Below the pieces are notes generated by a model. It did no database searches. It saw nothing but the letters and a program-made list of their open reading frames with translations, and was not told the DNA's origin. A stretch of DNA of 11,216 nt from Rhodobacterales bacterium (lineage in GTDB: Bacteria; Pseudomonadota; Alphaproteobacteria; Rhodobacterales; Rhodobacteraceae): the NCBI GenBank assembly GCA_013298485.1, contig JAAFHS010000020.1, positions 1 through 11,216 of the forward strand. Reading direction: 5' to 3'. How positions within the stretch are numbered: position 1 is the first letter of the stretch; each line of letters opens with the position of its first letter. The translations under genes were made by a program, and so were the position numbers. Positions 6,882-11,216 of this stretch are shown piece by piece.

Positions 6882-9428
6882 ATGAGCAATCCGGGGCATA
6901 TCGCGAAAGGCCTGACCTCGGACGACGTCGCGGCACGTCGGCGGACATGGGGCTGGAACGAGCTTCCGCGTGTCCGCAAGGCCGACCCTCTCCGCATATT
7001 GTTGCGCCAGTTCACGGGGCTTTTGGTCATGATCCTGATTGTCGCGGCGGCCATCGCGTTCTATCTGGGGCACCGCGTCGACACCCTTGCCATCGCGATG
7101 GTCGTCCTTTTGAACGCTGCCCTGGGGTTTGTGCAGGAATGGCGGGCCGAAACGGCGCTGGAGGCGCTGCGGTCGACAATGTCGCTAATCGCGCGGGTGA
7201 TCCGAGACGCCATTGAGCAGACCATTCCGGCCCGGGAATTGGTGCCCGACGATCACGCACCACTCAAGGCCGGCGACAAGGTTCCTGCTGATCTGCGCCT
7301 GATCCGCTCAGTCCAGCTGAGGTTGGATGCAAGCGTGCTGACGGAACAATCGGTGCCCGTGGGAAAAAGCCTCGAAGCCGATTCAGCGTCGGTCTTTGTC
7401 GGAACTGCTGTCGTCGAAGGCCGCTGGGCAGGGATCGTAACCGTCATCGGGCTACAGACCGAGTTTGGACAGATTGCCAGCCTGACAGGGAAAATCGACG
7501 AAAAGCAGACACATCTGCAGATCCAGCTTGGACGCATGGCGACAGCGCTGCCCGTGGTCACCCTTCTGATCGTGGTCGCAGTGGTGTCGGTCGGCCTATG
7601 GTCGGGCCGAGACCTGTCAGAAGTGTTCATGATCGGCCGTCCGCTGGCCGTCGCCATCGTCCCCTAAGGCCTGCTTGAGGTGGTCACGATTACCCTGGCA
7701 TAGGGGGCCACGGCCATGGCGCGCCAGAACGCGATTGTGCGGCGTTTGCAGGCGGTCGAAACGCTGGGCGCGGCCTCGGTCATCTGTACCGACAAGACCG
7801 GAACGCTGACCGAAAACCGGATGACGGCGACGGCGGCCTGTACGCCGCGTGCGTCGCTTGACGTTGCCAGAACCGGATATGACCCGGCGGGCCATCTGGC
7901 GCTTGACGGACGGCGCATCCGCGCGACGGACGATCCCTGTCTTGAGGCTGCGCTGCGCACGGCAATCATCTGCTCAAACGCCCGACTGATCCGGGACGAT
8001 GGCACCTGGTATATTCAGGGCGATCCGACCGAGGCTGCACTTGTGACGCTGGCCTACAAGGGGTGGGTTGACCTGCCCTAAACCGAGGTCGTGCTGCACG
8101 AGAACGCCTTTACCAGCGCTCGCAAACGGATGAGCGTTCTCGCGCGTGACCCCCTGATGCTGCGTTGCAAGGGCGCGCCCGAGCATGTCCTTGATCTGTG
8201 CGCCGCGTACATGACTCCGGCGGGTCAGGTGCCAATGGCTAAGGCGATGCGCGAGACCATTCATGCGGCCTATCACGCATTGGCTTCGCAAGGGTTGCGC
8301 GTGATGGCGCTGGCGGCCCGCAGGGCGAACAACGCCCAGGACATCGCAGAACGAAATCTGGTATTCTCGGCGCTGGTTGGGATCATCGATCCGCCACGCG
8401 CCGAAGTGAAGGCCGCAATTGCATCGGCGCGCGATGCCGGTATCCGGACGGTGATGATCACAGGTGACGGTCCGGTTACAGCGTCTGCAATCGCCCAGCA
8501 GCTTGATCTTCCGGCCAGTGTCTCGATGACAGGGGCTGACATCGACGCCATTACCGACGCTGAATTGCAGGCCATTCTTGCGAAAGATGCGCTCTTTGCG
8601 CGCACCAAGCCCGCGCACAAGATGCGGATCGTCAAGGCACTGCAAGCCCAGGGGTTGATTGTTGCCATGACCGGCGACGGGGTGAATGATGCGCCTGCGC
8701 TGAAACAGGCGGATATCGGCATCGCCATGGGCCAGCGCGGAACCGAGGTTGCGCGCGATGCGGCGGACCTCGTCCTGCTGGACGACAACTTCGCGACCAT
8801 CGTTGTGGCCATCCGGGAAGGACGGCGCCAGTTCGACAATGTGCAGAAGTTCGTCCGCTATCTCGTGTCGTCGAACGCGGGCGAAATCGTGGCAATCCTG
8901 ACCAACATCGTGATCGGGGGCCCGCTGATCTTTCTGGCCACGCAGATTCTGTGGATGAACCTTGTGACCGACAGTGTCACCGCCGTGGCGCTGGGTCTGG
9001 AGAAATCCGAGCCCGACCAGATGCGCCGCCCGCCCGCACCGATCAAGGCTCCGGTCCTGGGGCTGAAGGGTGCGGCGGTGATTGCGTTGTTTGCGGCCTA
9101 TACCGCTTCTGCCAGTCTGTGGGTTTTCTACGAATTGCTGCCGTTCGGGGTCGATCTTGCCCGGACAGCGGCGTTCAGCGGCAGGATCGTGTTCGAGAAG
9201 GTCAGCGTGTTTGCATTCCGGTCGCTGGATCAGCCCTGCATGCAGATTGGCTGCCTATCCAACCCGCTGCTGATCGGGGCGGTGGGCGTCACGCTGCTGC
9301 TGCCGGTCGGTCCGGTCCAATGGGAGCCGCTGCAGCAGATGCTGCACACCGTGCCCTTGACCGTGCATCGCTGGATCACCATCGGGCTTTTTGCGTTGCC
9401 AGTCATCATCGTTCCCGAACTGGTGTAG
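6882..9428 (+). pseudogene. P-type cation-transporting ATPase (Ca2+-ATPase-like) broken by three in-frame stops
   Basis: The whole 849-codon frame is collinear with SERCA/PMR1-like bacterial cation pumps, with no frameshift. Stops occur at codons 262 (TAA, 7665-7667), 274 (TAG, 7701-7703) and 400 (TAA, 8079-8081). Before the first are an N-terminal GLTSDDV segment, M1-M2 and the actuator domain, where TGES is replaced by TEQS (154-157). The first stop stands where the Glu of the M4 PEGL motif belongs. After it come the intact phosphorylation motif DKTGTLT (Asp304), KGAPE near 430, TGDGVNDAP with Asp599 and Asp603, and M5-M10 including NLVTD. The ATG at 6882 has AGGTGA five bases upstream; GTG at 6873 is possible. 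The parts 6882-7667, 7716-8081 and 8091-9428 remain open, but none could pump ions alone. The last stop may also be premature, since ELV-stop-FALPRR resembles the basic tail of relatives. Substrate is uncertain (calcium or another cation). Confidence 0.85.
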
Positions 9429-9481
9429 TTCGCCTTGCCCCGGCGGGTGTCACCAAACCCTGCGCGGCAGAGATCTGCGGA

Positions 9482-9495
9482 TTGATCTTTCTCAA
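9482..9495 (+). promoter_or_regulatory. FNR/FixK-like box (one mismatch) upstream of the site-2 protease gene
   Basis: TTGATCTTTCTCAA differs from TTGAT-N4-ATCAA at one base. CACAAT at 9518-9523 matches TATAAT at four of six positions and is centred exactly 32 bp downstream of the box centre, the class II spacing. The inferred transcript would begin near 9530, giving a leader of almost 100 bases before the gene at 9627. The degenerate half-site makes this less certain than the two perfect boxes. Confidence 0.5.
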
Positions 9496-9626
9496 ACGAT
9501 CCGGGCCTGATTTCCGGCACAATCAAACCGCCGGGGGAACCTTTGCCAGAGATTTGGCAGAGACCGATTTTTATTCTGATTTATGAAGGCGCGCCGGCGT
9601 GGCAATAAGAGGCCCATGAGACAAAG

Positions 9627-10763
9627 ATGTGGGGTAGGTCGATCAGAATTGCCCGACTCAGCGGCTTTGACGTCAAGGTCGATGCAAGCTGGCTTTTGAT
9701 CGCAAGCCTGGTGATCTCGAGCCTTGCCACCAGCTATTTTCCGGCAAGCCTGCCGGACGGGCAGCCGATGACGCACCTTGCCATGGCTTTCATCGGGCTG
9801 GCGGGATTTTTCGCCTCGATCCTGTTGCACGAGCTTGCCCATGCCATCATCGCCCGAGGCCAGGGCGTGCGCAATTCGGGCGTCACGCTCTTCATGTTCG
9901 GCGGCGTGGCCGAGATGGCGGACCAGTTGCCAACCCCGCTCACCGAGGTTTGGATTGCCGTAGCGGGCCCTGTCGCCAGCCTTGGTTTGGCTTTGCTGCT
10001 GTGGTGCGGCGCGCGCCTGGCTGCCACTGCCGGGGCTTTTGAACCTGGTGCGGCCGTTCTTTCGGCCTTGAGCATGCTCAACCTGACCCTTGGGCTCGGC
10101 AATCTGATCCCTGCCTTTCCTCTGGACGGCGGACGCGTTTTGCGTGCGATCCTCTGGATGCGGTCCGGCGATCTTGTCGGCGCGACCCGGTGCGCCACCC
10201 GGCTATCCGCCCTGTTTTCGGCGCTGCTGATTCTGTTCGGCCTTTTCATCATTTTTGCGGGCGATACGGCAGGCGGGCTATGGCCTGTCGTGATCGGTCT
10301 TTTCCTTCTGTCGGCCGCGCGGACTTCTTACCGTGCAGTGCAGCAGGCGGCAGAACGGGACGGGCGCAAGGTGGCCGACCTGATGTCACGCGATCCCTGT
10401 ACGGCGCGCCCGGATCAATCGCTCTCCGAACTCGTCAACCAGGTGTTTCTGGACCGCGGTTTCACCTTTGCGCCAGTAATTGAAGATGGGGTCGTGCTGG
10501 GCTACGTGGACACGCACATGGTGCTGCGTATCGACCGCGAGAATTGGGCGACGACTGTTGTGGACGACGTGATCGAAAGTATTGGCAATGAGAACGCCGT
10601 CTCGCCGGATCTGCCCGGCCGTGAGCTGTTTGACCGGATCAGTCGAACCGGACGGCGCAAGTTCATGGTGGTCGTGGGAACTACCCTCGTTGGCGTTGTC
10701 ACGCTCTCCGACCTCGTTTCATACTTGAACGTCGCTGAGGATTTGCAGGGGCTTCCGGCATAG
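9627..10763 (+). CDS. Site-2 protease family (M50) membrane metalloprotease with CBS domain pair
   Basis: This 378-residue protein is an intramembrane zinc protease of the SpoIVFB-like branch of the S2P family, fused to two C-terminal CBS modules. The zinc site is complete: HELAH at 68-72, with Glu69 as the catalytic base, and the third ligand Asp167 in NLIPAFPLDGG (159-169). Hydrophobic segments lie near 20-38, 51-72, 110-128, 142-160, 195-212 and 216-231. The CBS region starts near 249 (VADLMSRDP) and ends close to the C-terminus (VGVVTLSDLVSYL). CBS pairs in this family bind adenine nucleotides, which suggests control by energy state. The start ATG has only a weak GAGA upstream, but the N-terminus lines up with the family. 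It follows the ATPase frame by 198 bp and has its own FNR-like box. The substrate, perhaps an anti-sigma factor or other membrane protein, is unknown. Confidence 0.92.
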   Translation: MWGRSIRIARLSGFDVKVDASWLLIASLVISSLATSYFPASLPDGQPMTHLAMAFIGLAGFFASILLHELAHAIIARGQGVRNSGVTLFMFGGVAEMADQLPTPLTEVWIAVAGPVASLGLALLLWCGARLAATAGAFEPGAAVLSALSMLNLTLGLGNLIPAFPLDGGRVLRAILWMRSGDLVGATRCATRLSALFSALLILFGLFIIFAGDTAGGLWPVVIGLFLLSAARTSYRAVQQAAERDGRKVADLMSRDPCTARPDQSLSELVNQVFLDRGFTFAPVIEDGVVLGYVDTHMVLRIDRENWATTVVDDVIESIGNENAVSPDLPGRELFDRISRTGRRKFMVVVGTTLVGVVTLSDLVSYLNVAEDLQGLPA

Positions 10764-10765
10764 CT

Positions 10766-10783
10766 GGCTGGTTTTTCCCAGCC
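10766..10783 (+). terminator. Weak stem-loop after the site-2 protease gene
   Basis: GGCTGG and CCAGCC form a 6-bp stem with a T-rich six-base loop immediately after the TAG stop. There is no T-run after the stem, so it is a poor intrinsic terminator and may let transcription continue into the FixL-like gene 67 bp downstream. Confidence 0.25.
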
Positions 10784-10830
10784 CGATCTGCCATGTGTCT
10801 CAAGCTTGGCCGATCGGGGAGTTCGTTTTC

Positions 10831-11216
10831 GTGAACAACATCGATGATGGTGCTTTGCTCGTCGCGTTGCTGGATGCTGCAGTCGATGCGATCATTGTCG
10901 CTGACCGGAACGGCACGATTGTGCGCACCAATCAGGCCGCCGCCGATCTGTTTCGGCATCCGCGCGAGGCGATGATCGGCCAGAATGTGCGCATGCTGAT
11001 GCCAGACGACATGGCGGCGCGTCACGACGGGTTCATGCATCATCATCTGGAGACCGGCGAAAAGCGGATCATCGGGATCGGTCGTGATGTAGAGGGACTG
11101 CGCCGCGATGGCAGCGTGTTTCCTCTTCATTTGTCAGTGGGCAAGGCCGAGATCGCGGGCGACGTCACTTTTGTTGCCATACTGCACGACCTGACCCGCC
11201 GGCGCCTCACCGAAGA
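10831..11216 (+). CDS. FixL-like heme PAS oxygen-sensor protein, N-terminal part (runs off the window)
   Basis: The 128 complete codons encode one PAS domain very like the oxygen-sensing domain of rhizobial FixL. Key residues are His65 in ARHDGF, at the position of the proximal heme ligand (His200 of Bradyrhizobium FixL), and Arg85 in IIGIGRDV, at the position of the distal Arg220; the 20-residue spacing is the same. The FixL block RRDGSVFPLHLSVG follows at 91-104 and HDLTRRRLTE closes the domain. In FixL, oxygen release from heme activates a C-terminal histidine kinase, which phosphorylates FixJ. The kinase part lies beyond the window, so a diguanylate cyclase or other output cannot be excluded. 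The start is GTG at 10831 with GGGGAG nine bases upstream; the nearest upstream ATG is out of frame. No N-terminal membrane segment is present, unlike Sinorhizobium FixL. Confidence 0.85.
   Translation, partial: MNNIDDGALLVALLDAAVDAIIVADRNGTIVRTNQAAADLFRHPREAMIGQNVRMLMPDDMAARHDGFMHHHLETGEKRIIGIGRDVEGLRRDGSVFPLHLSVGKAEIAGDVTFVAILHDLTRRRLTE

Noticed and set aside
7974..8645. A 223-codon minus-strand frame across the third ATPase stop
   Set aside because: The plus-strand frame retains P-type ATPase motifs on both sides of this region, so the antisense frame is a shadow.
6882..9428. Stop-codon reassignment or programmed recoding as the explanation for the ATPase stops
   Set aside because: Both TAA and TAG are involved, while neighbouring genes end normally at TAA, TAG and TGA; no recoding hairpin or consistent codon pattern is seen.
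7716..9428. Treating the three ATPase pieces as separate functional genes (split pump)
   Set aside because: The breaks fall inside M4 and the nucleotide-binding domain rather than at domain borders, the downstream starts lack good ribosome binding sites, and the ion-binding Glu is lost.
9544..9559. A small inverted repeat (TGCCA / TGGCA) followed by a T-rich stretch, as a terminator of the ATPase gene
   Set aside because: The stem is only 5 bp, and the T-run begins seven bases after it and is interrupted; it also lies downstream of the putative promoter of the next gene.
1..11216. CRISPR arrays, insertion sequences, tRNA or rRNA genes
   Set aside because: Reading through the window showed no regularly spaced repeats, transposase-like frames, terminal inverted repeats or RNA gene signatures.

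Overview
This is a GC-rich chromosomal segment with bacterial gene layout. The gene set suggests an alphaproteobacterium, probably a Rhodobacterales-type facultative or microaerobic organism: an arginine deiminase gene, an FtsX/HlyD export cassette, a PHA-type phasin, a site-2 protease with CBS domains, a FixL-type heme PAS domain, and repeated TTGAT-N4-ATCAA boxes of the FNR/FixK family. The assignment rests on protein resemblance and motif style only.

Layout. On the minus strand at the left edge, a YfcC/DcuC-family antiporter gene (1718-261) overlaps by 4 bp the arginine deiminase gene arcA (264 to the window edge), forming an arcDA-like operon. A 345-bp divergent spacer (1719-2063) carries two FNR-type boxes, one next to each operon. 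On the plus strand follows a compact three-gene exporter: an ABC ATPase (2064-2783), an FtsX-type permease (2789-5146) and a HlyD/RND-type periplasmic adaptor (5151-6359). Convergent to it is a small phasin gene (6751-6413, minus). The phasin gene is divergent from a P-type cation ATPase reading frame (6882-9428, plus), and a perfect palindromic FNR-type box (6812-6825) sits almost midway between the two start codons. Next come a site-2 protease/CBS gene (9627-10763), preceded by a near-consensus box (9482-9495), and the N-terminal part of a FixL-like oxygen-sensor PAS protein (10831 to the edge).

The most unusual element is the P-type ATPase. Its 2.5-kb frame is collinear with the family from end to end, with no frameshift, but three internal stop codons interrupt it (TAA 7665, TAG 7701, TAA 8079). 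The first replaces the glutamate of the PEGL motif in M4, and the actuator TGES motif reads TEQS. Other genes here end normally at TAA, TAG and TGA, so this looks like a recently decayed gene rather than an altered code.

Taken together the window reads as an oxygen-responsive island: anaerobic arginine catabolism, an exporter, a PHA-granule-type protein, a (dead) ion pump and a membrane protease, each next to an FNR-type site, with a FixL-like heme sensor at the end. Regulation is inferred from sites only.
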